A stretch of 14,015 bases of DNA. Origin: Parvularculaceae bacterium. Lineage in GTDB: Bacteria; Pseudomonadota; Alphaproteobacteria; Caulobacterales; Parvularculaceae. A program made the translations under genes and the position numbers. The notes under the pieces were generated by a model. The model was not told the origin of the DNA, made no database searches, and worked only from the letters and a program-made list of their open reading frames with translations. Positions 13,809 through 14,015 of the stretch are shown here, piece after piece. Each line of letters starts with the position of its first letter. Positions within the stretch are counted from its first letter, which is position 1. Location: contig SHAI01000041.1 in assembly GCA_004213235.1 (NCBI GenBank), forward strand, positions 1 through 14,015, given 5' to 3'.

Positions 13809-14015
13809 GTCCTTATTTGCGCGACTTTCAACTCTTGGCCTGTTTAGCCAATGCAGCAGTGATACGTTAGAAGGGATTGTATCCTTGGGCGTTCAACGTT
13901 GCCTGCGCGGTGGCGAATCATTGTTCGATCAAGGGGATCGCTCGCGCGATTTCTATCTGGTGCTTTCTGGCCGGTTGATCATTGTGCGAAAATCCACGTC
14001 AACGGAAGACGTTGT
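13807..14015 (+). CDS. Cyclic-nucleotide-binding-domain protein, 5' fragment
   Basis: An open frame of 69 codons that runs off the window. From a GTG at 13807 it reads MSLFARLSTLGLFSQCSSDT, then a cNMP-binding fold: VQRCLRGGESLFDQGDRSR followed by DFYLVLSGRLIIVRK. The pattern L-x-x-L-x-L-F, the G-G-E-x-L-F-x-Q-G-D turn and the FYLVLSGRL strand fit the CAP/Crp effector domain. Similar N-termini occur on patatin-like phospholipases of the NTE/RssA type, on Crp/Fnr regulators and on some kinases; with only the first part seen I cannot choose. A TAG lies five codons upstream in frame, so the start must be near here; no strong ribosome-binding site is visible. Confidence 0.7.
   Translation, partial: MSLFARLSTLGLFSQCSSDTLEGIVSLGVQRCLRGGESLFDQGDRSRDFYLVLSGRLIIVRKSTSTEDV

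Noticed and set aside
1..14015. CRISPR array, tRNA/rRNA genes, insertion sequence or phage genes
   Set aside because: I saw no regular direct repeats, cloverleaf-like segments, transposase motifs or terminal inverted repeats anywhere in the window.

Overview
The window looks like a housekeeping stretch of an alphaproteobacterial chromosome. The basis is gene content and order: a divergent secA / parvulin-type prolyl isomerase pair, mutT, an NDUFAF5-like methyltransferase, then comF - glutaredoxin 3 - nitrilase-like amidase - DUF1178. This block is familiar from alphaproteobacteria. Base composition is moderate (roughly half G+C by eye, not computed). The sequence does not support a genus-level guess.

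Layout. 1-183: 3' end of a hotdog (PaaI-like) thioesterase on the + strand. 215-5241, - strand: rarD-like permease, asd (aspartate-semialdehyde dehydrogenase) and secA, in the transcription order secA, asd, rarD. 5242-5554: divergent control region with a plausible secA promoter and a hairpin-forming leader. 5555-7446, + strand: membrane-anchored parvulin isomerase, mutT and a Flp type IVb pilin, packed with a 4-bp overlap and then zero spacing. 7443-8297, - strand: NDUFAF5-like methyltransferase, whose stop codon overlaps the Flp stop. 8298-8462: AT-rich divergent spacer. 8463-11103, + strand: three Tad-type envelope genes (TadG-like with a vWA domain, then two TadE-like pseudopilins). 11207-13696, + strand: comF, grxC, a Nit-family amidase and a DUF1178 zinc-ribbon protein. 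13807-14015, + strand: start of a cyclic-nucleotide-binding-domain protein, cut by the window edge.

How the genes fit together. SecA and the parvulin both serve protein export and envelope folding. Flp, TadG and the two TadE-like proteins are the exported, pilin-like parts of a Tad (tight adherence) apparatus. None of the machine (TadA ATPase, TadB/C platform, CpaC/RcpA secretin, TadV/CpaA peptidase) is encoded here, so they must work with a distant locus or be an orphan set. Glutaredoxin 3 and the Nit amidase are plausibly linked through glutathione: one uses it as reductant, the other removes its deaminated damage product. DUF1178 is translationally coupled to that pair and has no assigned function.

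I found no CRISPR array, tRNA, rRNA, transposase or clearly new defence system. The most notable points are the split Tad subunit genes embedded in housekeeping operons, a multi-helix hydrophobic N-terminus on the parvulin, a helical charged insertion in the second nucleotide-binding domain of SecA, the absence of argJ between the isomerase and mutT, and a perfect 14-bp palindrome at the putative start of the cNMP-binding protein.
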